From Pseudomonadota bacterium (GTDB taxonomy: Bacteria; Pseudomonadota; Alphaproteobacteria; Reyranellales; Reyranellaceae), in the NCBI GenBank assembly GCA_018240685.1, contig JAFEFG010000010.1:1-61938 (forward strand): a stretch of 61,938 nt of DNA, read 5' to 3'. Shown piece by piece: positions 1 through 8,824 of the stretch (position 1 is the stretch's first letter; every line of letters begins with the position of its first letter). The notes under the pieces are model-generated. The model did not search any database, had not been told where the DNA came from, and was given only the letters and a program-made list of their open reading frames with translations. Position numbers and translations under genes: made by a program.

Positions 1-1
1 C

Positions 2-610
2 GACTCCCTGGTCGAGCAGCGCATGTCGCTCCAGACCTTCAAGGATCGCGGCATGCCCGTCGAATGGGGCGTGGTGCTGGGTGCCTTCGGGTGCAACTAC
101 GAAGGTGAGCTCTCCGCCCAGCTGATCCTGCAGCGCTGCCAGCAGGTCCTCGACGAGGCCGAACTGGCCGGCTTCAAGCTCAAGGGCATGAAGCTGACCG
201 ACGCGATGGGGTGGGCGACGCCGCTCTCGGTCGAACGCCTGATCGGCGCCATCCGCAACAAGTGGCCGGAACTCGAGATCTCGCTCCATCTGCACGACAC
301 GCGCGGCACCGGCATGGCTTCCGCCTATGCCGGCCTGCGCCTGGGCGTAACCAAGTTCGACGCCTCGGTCGCCGGGCTCGGCGGCTGCCCCTTCGCCGCC
401 ACCGAAGGCGCGGCCGGCAACATCTGCACCGAGGACTTCGCCTACATGTGCGAGGAGATGGGCATCGAAACTGGCCTCGATGTCGAGCGCCTGATCGAGG
501 TGGCCAAGCTCGCCGAGCAGATCGTCGGCCGCCCGCTTCCCGGGCATGTGATGCGGGGCGGCACGCTCAAGGCGGCCAAGCAACGGGCGGCGCAGAAAGC
601 CGCGGCATGA
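2..610 (+). CDS. HMG-CoA lyase-like protein, 5'-truncated
   Basis: C-terminal about 202 residues of a DRE-TIM metallolyase of the hydroxymethylglutaryl-CoA lyase family; the reading frame is open from base 2, so the gene begins outside the window. Visible family features are the metal-binding HLHDTRG segment and the glycine-rich GLGGCPFA loop that carries the catalytic cysteine. The family cleaves 3-hydroxy-3-methylglutaryl-CoA, or related 3-hydroxyacyl-CoAs, to acetyl-CoA plus a keto acid. Its stop overlaps the start of the cupin gene (ATGA) and a CaiB-type CoA-transferase follows, a common arrangement in which the transferase activates an acid and the lyase cleaves the CoA ester. The exact substrate is not determined by the sequence. 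Confidence 0.85.
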   Translation, partial: DSLVEQRMSLQTFKDRGMPVEWGVVLGAFGCNYEGELSAQLILQRCQQVLDEAELAGFKLKGMKLTDAMGWATPLSVERLIGAIRNKWPELEISLHLHDTRGTGMASAYAGLRLGVTKFDASVAGLGGCPFAATEGAAGNICTEDFAYMCEEMGIETGLDVERLIEVAKLAEQIVGRPLPGHVMRGGTLKAAKQRAAQKAAA

Positions 611-975
611 ACGCCGAGCCGAGGCCAGCCGCCCCGGTACCGGATTCGACTTACGTCGACGTCGCAGCCATGCCGTGGAAGCCGACCCGCTTCCCCGGCG
701 TCGAGTGCAAGGTCCTCATGGAGGATCCCGCGACCGGCATGTCGACGGCGCTGATGCGCTGGGCCCCCGGCGCCCACCTGCCCGATCACGAGCATGTCGA
801 GGTCGAGCAGAGCTTCATCCTCGAGGGATCGCTGATCGACCGCGACGGCGTCTGCACCGCCGGGAACTATGTCTTGCGCCGCGGCGGCAGCCGGCACGAC
901 GCCTGGACCGAGGAGGGCTGCCTCGTGCTCGCGATCTTCCTGAAGCCGAACAGATTCTTCGACCGACCCGAATGA
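607..975 (+). CDS. Cupin-domain protein
   Basis: A 122-residue single-domain cupin resembling the ChrR-type cupin fold. Metal ligands are visible in the H61-x-H63-x4-E68 motif and a second-motif histidine near residue 97. The ATG overlaps the upstream stop by the ATGA arrangement, so translation is probably coupled to the lyase gene. The CoA-transferase starts 10 bases downstream. Likely a metal-dependent isomerase, dioxygenase or sensor serving the same acid catabolic module; the sequence gives no substrate. A much longer in-frame extension upstream lies inside the lyase gene and has no family support, so the coupled ATG was chosen. Confidence 0.75.
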   Translation: MNAEPRPAAPVPDSTYVDVAAMPWKPTRFPGVECKVLMEDPATGMSTALMRWAPGAHLPDHEHVEVEQSFILEGSLIDRDGVCTAGNYVLRRGGSRHDAWTEEGCLVLAIFLKPNRFFDRPE

Positions 976-985
976 CAACGAGAGA

Positions 986-2173
986 GTGATGGCAGGCGTA
1001 CTGGAAGGAATACGAGTCCTCGATTTCGGCCGCTACATCGCCGGCCCCTTCTGCGGCACCATGCTGGCCGACCTCGGCGCCGAGGTGATCCGCATCGAGA
1101 AGCTCGACGGCAGCGAAGACCGCTGGGTTACTCCGGTCGCCGAGGGCGGCGAAGGCGCGATGTTCCTCCAGATGGGTCGCAACAAGCTCGGCTTGACCCT
1201 CAACCCGGTGAAGCCAGAGGGCCGCGAGATCGTCCGGAAGCTGGTCGCCGCAGCCGACGTGGTGATCGCCAACCTCCCCTACGAAGACCTGCAGAAGATG
1301 GGGATCGACTACGAGTCGCTCGAGGCCGTCAATCCCCGCATCATTCTGGCCACCAACTCGACCTTCGGCTCGGAGGGCCCCTACGCCACCCGCGTGGGCT
1401 TCGACACGATCGGCCAGGCCATGTCCGGTGCCATGCATCTGTCGGGCGACGGCAAAGTGCCGACCAGGATGAACGCGCCCTATGTCGATTTCAGCTCGGC
1501 GCTGCTCAGCACCGTGGGCGTGCTGGCGGCGCTGATGGACCGCGAGAAGACCGGCAAGGGACAGAAGGTCGAGACAGCCCTGCTGCGTACCGCGATCAAT
1601 ATCGCCAACGGCCATCTGATCGAGCAGGCGATGCTCAACCTCAACCGCATCGCCACGCTCAACCGCGGCTTCACCGCCGGCCCCTCCGACACCTTCAAGT
1701 GCCAGGACGGCTGGATCTACGCCATGACGATCGGGCAGCCGCTGTTTGTGCGCTGGTGCAGGCTGATGGGCGACGAGGCCCTCGCGCAGGATCCCCGCTT
1801 CAAGGACGACCTCGCCCGCGGCGATAACGGCGAGGCTCTGTCCGCCATCATGCAGAAATGGTGCGAGCAGCGGACCGTGGCCCAGGCTCTGGCCGAACTG
1901 GAGGCCAACCGCATCCCAGCCGGGCCAGTCTATACGCCGCAGCAGGCACTCGACGATCCGCATGTCCGCGAGGCAGGATTCTTCCACGAGATGGACTTCC
2001 CCGGCACTGCCAAGCCGGTGCCCGTGCTGCAGGAGCCTGTCAGGCTTTCCCGCACCCCGCTGACCATCCGCCGCCGTGCCCCGAAGCTCGGCGAGCATAC
2101 GGACCAGATTTTGCAAGAGCTCGGCTACGACGCCGCCGCCATCGCAAGATTGCGCGCGAGCCGAGTAGTCTGA
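986..2173 (+). CDS. CaiB/BaiF (family III) CoA-transferase
   Basis: A 395-residue family III CoA-transferase, normal length for the family. It opens with GIRVLDFGRYIAGPFCG, the typical N-terminal strand and loop, and carries the Asp of APYVDFSSAL, placed where the family forms its aspartyl-CoA intermediate. It moves CoA between carboxylic acids, typically dicarboxylates, carnitine or formyl/oxalyl donors. The start is either GTG at 986 or ATG at 989, three bases apart, behind a GAGAG ribosome-binding site. It closes the lyase-cupin-transferase operon, suggesting activation of an organic acid that the lyase then cleaves. Confidence 0.87.
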   Translation: MMAGVLEGIRVLDFGRYIAGPFCGTMLADLGAEVIRIEKLDGSEDRWVTPVAEGGEGAMFLQMGRNKLGLTLNPVKPEGREIVRKLVAAADVVIANLPYEDLQKMGIDYESLEAVNPRIILATNSTFGSEGPYATRVGFDTIGQAMSGAMHLSGDGKVPTRMNAPYVDFSSALLSTVGVLAALMDREKTGKGQKVETALLRTAINIANGHLIEQAMLNLNRIATLNRGFTAGPSDTFKCQDGWIYAMTIGQPLFVRWCRLMGDEALAQDPRFKDDLARGDNGEALSAIMQKWCEQRTVAQALAELEANRIPAGPVYTPQQALDDPHVREAGFFHEMDFPGTAKPVPVLQEPVRLSRTPLTIRRRAPKLGEHTDQILQELGYDAAAIARLRASRVV

Positions 2174-2226
2174 CCGAGCGTGGCCGAACCATGATCCCCA
2201 CGCCTTCGTAGACGACACGGGGACCG

Positions 2227-2928
2227 ATGAAGCGACGCCTCTTCCTCGCAACTATGCTGTCCGCCGGCACCGGACATGCGGCGAGTGCGTCGGAATTTCC
2301 CTATGGCCGCAGCCACATCTTCGCCGTCTACCGCAAGGGCGACCTGATCGGACATCACTCCCTCCGGTTCCGGCCGGAGGACGGCAAACAGCACGCGAGC
2401 ACATCCCTCGATCTCGCGGTCAAGGCGCTGGGCGTCACGCTCTACCGTTATAACTATCGCTGCTACGAGACCTGGGACGGCCCCTCCTTCCTCCATCTGG
2501 AGTCGGAGACCAACGACAACGGCACGAAATATTCCGTCAAGGCTCGGCGCTCCCCGGAGGCCGTGATCGTCGACCGGCTCGATCCCCTCCCCGCCGTGGC
2601 CTCTCCTGCCGGACAGGACGGGCTGCAACGCACGCCGACGGTGCGCGACACACTGCCTTCGGCGATCCTGCCCACCACGCACTGGAACCGTGAACAGGTG
2701 GAGCAATCGGCCCTGCTCAATACCCAGTACGGAACACTTTCCAAGATCAAGGTAGTCAACGCCGGTCGCGAACCGGTGAAGACAGTGACCGGAACCCTGC
2801 CCTCGACACGCTACGACTACACCGGCGAGTTACGCTTCAGCCAGTGGTTCGACGACCGGAACCGCTGGGTGAAGGCGGCTTTCGCCGCGCCGGACGGCTC
2901 GATGATCGACTACATCCTGCAGGAATGA
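2227..2928 (+). CDS. DUF6134-family secreted protein
   Basis: A 233-residue protein with an N-terminal signal peptide (MKRR followed by a hydrophobic stretch, cleavage near ASA at about residue 22). The rest is beta-rich, beginning YGRSHIFAVYRKGDLIGHHSLRF and closing with the WFDDRNRWVKAAFAAPDGSMIDY block typical of DUF6134 proteins. It is probably periplasmic; the family has no established function. It lies 53 bases after the CoA-transferase and may be read through from that operon. The following gene is convergent. Confidence 0.7.
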   Translation: MKRRLFLATMLSAGTGHAASASEFPYGRSHIFAVYRKGDLIGHHSLRFRPEDGKQHASTSLDLAVKALGVTLYRYNYRCYETWDGPSFLHLESETNDNGTKYSVKARRSPEAVIVDRLDPLPAVASPAGQDGLQRTPTVRDTLPSAILPTTHWNREQVEQSALLNTQYGTLSKIKVVNAGREPVKTVTGTLPSTRYDYTGELRFSQWFDDRNRWVKAAFAAPDGSMIDYILQE

Positions 2929-3016
2929 CTTTCGCACCGGGACGGCGGCCCGGCTGCGTGTACCTCGGCCGGACGGGCGGATTGGCTGGGACGCATCGGC
3001 CTGATCGGGCTGCAAC

Positions 3017-3487
3017 CTAGAGGATCTGGAACACCTCGTAGACCGGCCCGGTCGGATCGCGGCGGCCGGTAGCGACGCAGACGATGCGGTTGAGGAAGCG
3101 GTACTTCTCCGAAGCCGTCTCGAACCACGGGGTGGTACGGAAATAATACTGGCTCGGATCGACCTTCTCGCCCTTGTTGAGCTGCTCGATCACCCAGGCC
3201 GGCCCGTGCCGCATGCCGCGATAGTGCATGTAGATCAGATGATCGTCGTGCGTCTTCAGGCTCAGCCGCACGTCGAGCATGAGGATGCCGTCGCGCCGCT
3301 GCAGCAGCCAGTCGCCGCCCGGCGCGGGCAGGACGATGCCCTTCAGTTCCTCGCCCTCGAAACGGCCGCCCTTGACGGTGGCGATGCGGCGACGTCCGTA
3401 GGGCGTCTCGCCGATATCCGTCATGTTGGAGTCGACTTCGAGCGACAGGGTGAAGAGATGTGACGAAAGCAGTGTCGGTTCGGCCAT
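3017..3487 (-). CDS. DUF3237 domain protein
   Basis: A 156-residue DUF3237 protein with the conserved GGRFEG..LKG..LPGG-like core, R/D-rich D-V-R strand and the Y-FRTTPWFET segment near the C terminus. The family forms a small beta-barrel and often sits beside aromatic or acyl-CoA catabolic genes; its biochemical role is unknown. The start ATG at 3487 was preferred over an upstream in-frame start because the upstream extension overlaps the ligase gene. It follows the AMP-forming ligase by 7 bases on the same strand, so the two are co-transcribed. Confidence 0.78.
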   Translation of the reverse strand: MAEPTLLSSHLFTLSLEVDSNMTDIGETPYGRRRIATVKGGRFEGEELKGIVLPAPGGDWLLQRRDGILMLDVRLSLKTHDDHLIYMHYRGMRHGPAWVIEQLNKGEKVDPSQYYFRTTPWFETASEKYRFLNRIVCVATGRRDPTGPVYEVFQIL

Positions 3488-3494
3488 GACGCCC

Positions 3495-5096
3495 TCAAAT
3501 CCTCGCGGCGCGGCCCGCCCAGTACGGCTCGCGCAATTCACGCTTCATGATCTTGCCGATGGTGCTTCGCGGAAGCGAGTCGCGAAATTCGACGCCGACG
3601 AGTCGCTGCGTCTTGCTGAGCTGCGCGTTGACCCATTCCCTGACGTCGTCCTCGGTGATCGTCGCCTCGGCGCGGCGCACGCACAGCGCCAGGGGTGATT
3701 CACCCCACTGTTCGCTTGGAACGCCGATCACGGCGGCGTCGACGATGTCGGGATGTCTCAGCAGCAGCAACTCGATGTCGGCGGCGTAGACGTTGAAGCC
3801 GCCGGAGATGATCATGTCCTTCTTGCGATCGAGGAGAATGACGAATCCATCCTCGTCGATCTTGCCCATGTCGCCCGACTTGAAGAACAGGCGGCCATCC
3901 TTGTCGTGCCAGAAGAGGTCGCGGGTCTTGTCGTCCTGCTTGTAGTAGCCCTTCATCATCAGTGGAGCGCGGCCCGCCAGCTCGCCGACCTCGCCCTGCG
4001 GCAACACCCTTCCCTGCTCGTCGAGCACCACGATCTCGCTGCCGAGCGCCGGCTTGCCGACGGTATGCAGCTTGTCGGGATGAAGATTGGCCTCCAGCGT
4101 GCAGCTCCCGCCGCCTTCGGTGAGGCCGTAGATTTCGATCAGCCGGCCCGGCCAGCGCTTGAGGCAGTCGGCCTTCACCTGGGCCCTGAGCGGCGCACTC
4201 GTCGACAGCTTGGCCTTGAAGGCGCTGAGGTCGTATTTGTCGAAATCCGGATGGGCCAGGATGCGCTGGTACTGCACCGGCACCAGCATCGCGTGGGTCA
4301 CGTGCTCGCGCTGGGCGATCTCCAGGAACTGCACGACGTCGAACTTGCGCATCAGGATCGTGGTGCCGCCGGCTCCGATCGTGGCCAGGACGGCAACCAG
4401 CGTCGTGTTGGAATAGAGCGGCGTCGACGCCAGGGAGATCGCATCCGGGCCGTAGTCGAAGGCCGTGAAGCGGACCGCCAGCATGTCCCGCATCACATGG
4501 CTGTGCAGGATGCCCTTCGGCAGCCCCGTCGTGCCGGAGCTGTAGATGATGTTGAAGTCGTCGAGCGGATGAATGGGCAGATCGAAGGCCAGGTCGCTGG
4601 CCTCCGCGATCCAATGCTCGAAGTCGTGCCAGCCCGGCCGTTCGAAATCGTAGGCGATGCGCCCGCCGGGAAGGAGTTTCGGCAAGTTCTCTTCGTAGGG
4701 CTCGACGAGTCCGCGATACTGGTCCGACAGGAACAGCACCTTGGCATCGCAGTCGTCGAGCATCTTCTCAAGCGCGTCGGAAGCCGCCATGGTGGATAGC
4801 GGCACCACGCAGGCGCCCGCCCGCAGGCCGCCCATGAAGGTCTCGAGATACTCGATCGAATTGGCCGCCAGGATCGCGATCTTGTCGCCGCGTCCGATCC
4901 CCATGCCTGCAAGCGTGCGGGCCACCCTGTTCACACGCCGGTCGAAGTCGTGCCAGCTGCGCGCCTCGCCGTCGCACTTCACCGCCGTCCCGGCGGGATG
5001 GAGCTTCGCATTGCGCGCGATGCGGGCCGGAATCGACACGAACTCCGGAAAATCCTGTCCGGTCGGCTGCGGCACCAGCGGCTGATCGGCCGGCAT
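3495..5096 (-). CDS. AMP-forming acyl-CoA synthetase/ligase
   Basis: A 533-residue ANL-superfamily enzyme. The P-loop-like IIYSSGTTGLPKG motif, the YGLTEGG motif A5, the GDMGKIDEDGF hinge region and the C-terminal lysine in STIGKIMKREL are all present, so the enzyme should be active. It activates a carboxylic acid through an acyl-adenylate and transfers it to CoA. The start ATG at 5096 gives the normal family length. It sits between a rhodanese gene (10 bases upstream) and a DUF3237 gene (7 bases downstream), forming a three-gene operon. Substrate class (medium/long fatty acid or aromatic) cannot be read from the sequence. Confidence 0.88.
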   Translation of the reverse strand: MPADQPLVPQPTGQDFPEFVSIPARIARNAKLHPAGTAVKCDGEARSWHDFDRRVNRVARTLAGMGIGRGDKIAILAANSIEYLETFMGGLRAGACVVPLSTMAASDALEKMLDDCDAKVLFLSDQYRGLVEPYEENLPKLLPGGRIAYDFERPGWHDFEHWIAEASDLAFDLPIHPLDDFNIIYSSGTTGLPKGILHSHVMRDMLAVRFTAFDYGPDAISLASTPLYSNTTLVAVLATIGAGGTTILMRKFDVVQFLEIAQREHVTHAMLVPVQYQRILAHPDFDKYDLSAFKAKLSTSAPLRAQVKADCLKRWPGRLIEIYGLTEGGGSCTLEANLHPDKLHTVGKPALGSEIVVLDEQGRVLPQGEVGELAGRAPLMMKGYYKQDDKTRDLFWHDKDGRLFFKSGDMGKIDEDGFVILLDRKKDMIISGGFNVYAADIELLLLRHPDIVDAAVIGVPSEQWGESPLALCVRRAEATITEDDVREWVNAQLSKTQRLVGVEFRDSLPRSTIGKIMKRELREPYWAGRAARI

Positions 5097-5106
5097 GTCC
5101 CGGCGC

Positions 5107-5517
5107 CTACTTCTTCTTCGGCTCCACCGTCTCGACCGGCCCGCCGGCCTTCTTCCAGCCGCTGAGGCCGCCCTCCAGATGGGCAACCGGCGTCAGCCCC
5201 ATGTCCTGCGCGGTCTTGGTCGCCAGTGCCGACCGCCAGGCTCCGGCGCAGAAAAAGATGAACTTGTTGCCGGTCTGGAAATAGTCCTTGGCGTACGGGC
5301 TCTGCGGATCGATCCACATCTCGAGCATGCCGCGCGTCACGTTGATCGCGCCGGGGATCGTGCCGTCGCGCCACAGCTCGCGCGGATCCCTGATGTCGAT
5401 GAAGGTGACGTCCGACTGGCCGACAAGCTTCATCGCGTCGGCCACCGAGACCGTCTCGATCTCCTTGCTGGCCTCATCGACCATCTGCTGCACGGTCTTC
5501 TTGATGTTCAACGGCAT
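5107..5517 (-). CDS. Rhodanese-like sulfurtransferase
   Basis: A 136-residue single rhodanese domain. The CH2-like entry (VTFIDIRDPRELWRDGTIPGA) and the active-site loop C90-AGAWRS are intact, so the protein should accept sulfane sulfur. The C terminus ends in a short lysine-rich tail. A strong GGAGGAAAG ribosome-binding site lies directly before the ATG at 5517. It is first in the rhodanese-ligase-DUF3237 operon, a combination that suggests persulfide or CoA-ester chemistry, but this is inference from context only. Confidence 0.85.
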   Translation of the reverse strand: MPLNIKKTVQQMVDEASKEIETVSVADAMKLVGQSDVTFIDIRDPRELWRDGTIPGAINVTRGMLEMWIDPQSPYAKDYFQTGNKFIFFCAGAWRSALATKTAQDMGLTPVAHLEGGLSGWKKAGGPVETVEPKKK

Positions 5518-5629
5518 CGGCTTTCCTCCCGGACGATGCCCCATTTGTACTTGCAGACGATGAAGCACGGAAGCGCTTCGATGACGGACAGTCATCGAAC
5601 GCGCACGCGTATGTCGACGCGAGAAGAAC

Positions 5630-7675
5630 TCAGTCTTTCGGAATCGATGCGTTCAGTTCCGCAAGCCAGACATCGGGGCTGCCGTCGGACGGCGCGCGCC
5701 AGTCGCCGCGCGGCGACAGCGACCCGCCCGACGAGATCTTCGGACCATTGGGCAGCGCCGAACGCTTGAACTGGTTGCCGAAGAAGCGGCGCAGGAAGAG
5801 TTCGAGCCAGCGCCGGATCTCCTCGAGGGAGAAAGCGCGCTTCGTACCCTCGGGCAGGTTGGCAGGCCAGGCGCCGCGCTCGGCGTCGTGCCAGGCGTTC
5901 CAGGCCAGGAAGGCGATCTTGGACGGCCGGTAGCCGAGCCGGGTCAGGTAGAAGAGATTGAAGTCCTGCAGCGCATACGGGCCCACGGACTGTTCGGTCG
6001 ACTGGACGGCGCCGCCGGCATCGGCAGGAATGAGCTCCGGCGAGATCTCCGTGTTCAGGATGTCGAGCAGAACCGACGCCGTCTCCTGGTCAACGTCGCC
6101 CGAGGCCGCGACGAAGCGGATCAGATGCTGGATGAGGGTCTTCGAGACGGAGCCGTTGGGATTGTAGTGGGACATGTGATCGCCCACGCCGTAGGTGCAC
6201 CATCCCAGGCCGAGTTCGGACAGGTCGCCGGTACCGACGACGAGACCGCGATGCTGGTTTGCCAGCCGGAACAGGTAGTCCGTGCGCAGCCCCGCCTGCA
6301 CGTTCTCGAACGTGACGTCATAGAGCTTCTCGCCCTTGGCGAAGGAGTGGCCGATATCGGCCAGCATCTGCTTGGCCGCCGGCTTGATGTCGATTTCATC
6401 CGCCGACACGCCGAGCGCCTTCATCAGTCGCCAGGCGTTGGCGTAGGTCTTGTCCGAGGTACCGAAGCCCGGCATCGTGAACGCCTTCACGTTCTTGCGA
6501 TCCAGCCCCAGCATGTCCATGGCGCGGCAGGTGACGATCAGCGCATGAGTCGAATCGAGGCCGCCGGAGACGCCGATGATGGCGTTCTGCACGCCGCTCG
6601 ACTTCAGGCGCTGGGCAAGCCCCTGGACCTGAATGTTGTAGGCCTCATAGCAATTGTCGCGCAGCTTCGCGGGATCCGAGGGCACATAGGGGAAGCGCTC
6701 GATCGCACGCTCCAGCGCGACGGTCTCCGCCGGCGGCTCGAACGAAAAGGTGAGGCGCTTGAAACGGGCCACGCGCTCGCGTTCCTGCAGCGCGCAATCG
6801 GCGAAGCCGTTGTTGCGCAGCCTTTCCTGGCGGATGCGACCGACATCGATGTCGGCCTGCACGATGGTCGAGTCCTTCTGGAAGCGCGACGATTCGGCCA
6901 CCAGATCGCCGACTTCATAGATTGCCGCCTGCCCGTCCCAGGCCAGGTCGGTGGTCGATTCGCCGGGCCCCGCCGCCGAATAGGCGTAGGCGGCAATCGC
7001 GCGCATCGACTGACTGCCGCAGAGGAGCTGGCGCGCCTCCGCCTTGCCGATGGTGATGTTGCTGGCGGACAGGTTCACCAGCAGTTCAGCACCCGCCAGG
7101 GCCGCATGGGCCGAAGGCGGGACCGGTACCCAGATGTCCTCGCAGATCTCGACATGGAAGGTGAGATCGATGCCAGTCGCCCGGAACAGGAGGTCGGTCC
7201 CGAACGGCACCGTCTGGCCCGCCAGCTCGATCTCCTGCCGGATCACGTTGGCGCCGGAGACGAAATGGCGCTTCTCGTAGAATTCGCGGTAGTTGGGCAG
7301 GTAGGTCTTGGGGACCACGCCGAGAATCCTGCCGCGATGGACGACGATGGCGGTGTTGTAGAGCCTTCCGGCAAGACGCAACGGCGCGCCGACGATCAGG
7401 ACCGGGAACAGGCGGCGCGACGTCTCCACGACCGTGGCGACAGATGCCTCGATCTCGTCCAGCAGGGCGTCCTGCAGCAGCAGGTCCTCGATAGCGTAGG
7501 ACGATAGGCCAAGTTCGGGGAAGACCATGACCGCCGTTCGCGACTTGTCGCCGAGTTCGGCGAGTCGCAGGGTTTCGGCCAGGTTATAGGCGGCATCGGC
7601 GACACGCGTGCGCGGAACGCAGCAGGCAACGCGCACGAAGTCGTGGGAGTAGAGGGAAAAGAAATCGGATTTCAA
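5630..7675 (-). CDS. nadE: Glutamine-dependent NAD(+) synthetase
   Basis: A 681-residue two-domain NAD synthetase of the long, Mycobacterium-like type. The N-terminal nitrilase glutaminase carries the Glu54-Lys123-Cys178 triad and the C-terminal synthetase domain has the SGGLDS pyrophosphatase loop near residues 370-375. It converts deamido-NAD, ATP and glutamine to NAD. Homology begins at SDFFSLYSHDFVRVA, so TTG at 7675 was chosen; there is no ATG or GTG in a sensible place, and a longer frame would run into the tRNA gene. The start is only 18 bases after the tRNA-Val 3' end with no visible ribosome-binding site, suggesting co-transcription. Confidence 0.9.
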   Translation of the reverse strand: MKSDFFSLYSHDFVRVACCVPRTRVADAAYNLAETLRLAELGDKSRTAVMVFPELGLSSYAIEDLLLQDALLDEIEASVATVVETSRRLFPVLIVGAPLRLAGRLYNTAIVVHRGRILGVVPKTYLPNYREFYEKRHFVSGANVIRQEIELAGQTVPFGTDLLFRATGIDLTFHVEICEDIWVPVPPSAHAALAGAELLVNLSASNITIGKAEARQLLCGSQSMRAIAAYAYSAAGPGESTTDLAWDGQAAIYEVGDLVAESSRFQKDSTIVQADIDVGRIRQERLRNNGFADCALQERERVARFKRLTFSFEPPAETVALERAIERFPYVPSDPAKLRDNCYEAYNIQVQGLAQRLKSSGVQNAIIGVSGGLDSTHALIVTCRAMDMLGLDRKNVKAFTMPGFGTSDKTYANAWRLMKALGVSADEIDIKPAAKQMLADIGHSFAKGEKLYDVTFENVQAGLRTDYLFRLANQHRGLVVGTGDLSELGLGWCTYGVGDHMSHYNPNGSVSKTLIQHLIRFVAASGDVDQETASVLLDILNTEISPELIPADAGGAVQSTEQSVGPYALQDFNLFYLTRLGYRPSKIAFLAWNAWHDAERGAWPANLPEGTKRAFSLEEIRRWLELFLRRFFGNQFKRSALPNGPKISSGGSLSPRGDWRAPSDGSPDVWLAELNASIPKD

Positions 7676-7693
7676 GGTATTGTGGTTCGGCGA

Positions 7694-7768
7694 TGGTGGG
7701 CGCGACAGGGATTGAACCTGTGACCCCTGCCATGTCAAGACAGTGCTCTACCGCTGAGCTACGCGCCC
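7694..7768 (-). tRNA. tRNA-Val (anticodon GAC)
   Basis: A 75-base gene with an encoded CCA end. The acceptor stem is GGGCGCG/CGCGCCC, the D-arm contains TAGCTCAGCGGTAGAGCA and the T-arm contains GGTTCAATCCC. The anticodon stem CTGTC/GGCAG encloses the loop TTGACAT, giving anticodon GAC, which reads GUC valine codons. NadE starts 18 bases downstream on the same strand. Confidence 0.95.
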
Positions 7769-7784
7769 ATCACCGGAGGGCGGT

Positions 7785-7813
7785 CGTCTACATCGCCGCT
7801 TGCCGCTTGGCAA
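7785..7813 (-). promoter_or_regulatory. Putative sigma-70 promoter for tRNA-Val/nadE
   Basis: On the minus strand TTGCCA (7808-7813) and TAGACG (7785-7790) are separated by 17 bases. A start about 7 bases downstream would give a leader of roughly 10 bases before the tRNA 5' end at 7768. Confidence 0.45.
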
Positions 7814-7859
7814 GTGCACGAGACGTGACGTCCCATCTCGCGCGCGCTATGAAGCATAG

Positions 7860-8759
7860 ATGGATCTTGCGGCGCCTTTACTGGAGCATGAGGCCTTCAG
7901 CTGCCGCCGGCCGGAACGGCAGACCCTGCCGGTGGTCGTGGCCTCACCCCATAGCGGCGACATTTATCCCGCCGATTTCCTCAAACTCGCGGCGGTTCCG
8001 CTGGCGGCCCTGCGCCGGGCCGAGGACGCTTTCGTGGACGAGCTCTTCGGCGAGGCGCCAAGGCTCGGCATGCCCCTGCTCGCGGCGCGCTTCCCGCGCT
8101 CCTACGTCGACGCCAATCGCGAACCCTACGAACTCGACCCCGGCATGTTCGAGGGACCGCTGCCGCGGCCCCTCAATCACCGCACGACACGCGTCGCCGC
8201 GGGCCTGGGGATGATCCCGCGCGTGGCGGCGAGCGGGGAGGCCATCTATCGCGGCCGGGTGCCGGCCGGGGAGATCGAACGGCGGCTCGAGACCTGCTGG
8301 CGGCCCTATCATCTGGCCCTGTCGCGGCTGGTCGAGCTGACCCACGACGTCTTTGGCACCGTCCTGCTGATCGACGCCCATTCGATGCCATCCTCGGCCT
8401 CCAGTATGGGCAGCCGCGACCGGGACCAGCGTGTGGACATCGTGCTGGGCGACAATCACGGCGACGCCTGCAGCCCCCTGCTCGTCGACCTGGCCGAGCG
8501 ATGGCTGGACGCCCAGGGCCTGCGTGTGTTGCGGAACCAGCCCTATGCTGGCGGGTTCACGACCCAGCGCTACGGCCGGCCCGCGGCCGGACGGCACGCC
8601 CTGCAGATCGAGATCAACCGCGCCCTCTACATGGACGAGGCGCGCCATGAGAAGCTGCCGACAGCCGGCGTGATCCGGCGCCTGATGACCGGCCTTCTCG
8701 ACGAGATCGGCCGGCAGTCTCTGGAAATGCTGCTGCCGCGCCCTCTGGCCGCCGAATAG
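7860..8759 (+). CDS. N-formylglutamate amidohydrolase family protein
   Basis: A 299-residue member of the N-formylglutamate amidohydrolase (HutG2/FGase) family. Conserved blocks are VVASPHSGDIYP near residue 30, the acidic AEDAFVDELF segment, PRSYVDANREPYELDP, the IDAHSMPS motif with a metal-ligand histidine and the C-terminal LQIEINRALYMDE. The family hydrolyses N-formyl-L-glutamate in histidine degradation or related N-formyl amino acids. No hut genes are adjacent, so the substrate is uncertain. It diverges from the tRNA-Val/nadE unit. Confidence 0.87.
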   Translation: MDLAAPLLEHEAFSCRRPERQTLPVVVASPHSGDIYPADFLKLAAVPLAALRRAEDAFVDELFGEAPRLGMPLLAARFPRSYVDANREPYELDPGMFEGPLPRPLNHRTTRVAAGLGMIPRVAASGEAIYRGRVPAGEIERRLETCWRPYHLALSRLVELTHDVFGTVLLIDAHSMPSSASSMGSRDRDQRVDIVLGDNHGDACSPLLVDLAERWLDAQGLRVLRNQPYAGGFTTQRYGRPAAGRHALQIEINRALYMDEARHEKLPTAGVIRRLMTGLLDEIGRQSLEMLLPRPLAAE

Positions 8760-8795
8760 GCAGGCCCGAAATACAGGCAAAAGAGAACAGCCGGC

Positions 8796-8824
8796 AAAAA
8801 AAAGGGCCGTGACAAGCACGGCCC
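8796..8824 (-). terminator. Rho-independent terminator of the small RNA
   Basis: Perfect 8-bp stem GGGCCGTG/CACGGCCC with a 5-base loop, followed on the minus strand by eight T residues (8796-8803). No protein gene upstream on that strand needs it, which supports a short transcript ending here. Confidence 0.85.

Noticed and set aside
5888..7507. 539-codon plus-strand frame opposite nadE
   Set aside because: Antisense shadow of the NAD synthetase gene with biased composition and no domain.
7676..7738. Longer nadE frame with ATG at 7738
   Set aside because: It runs through the tRNA-Val gene and has no homology before SDFFSLYSHDF; the frame is open only by chance.
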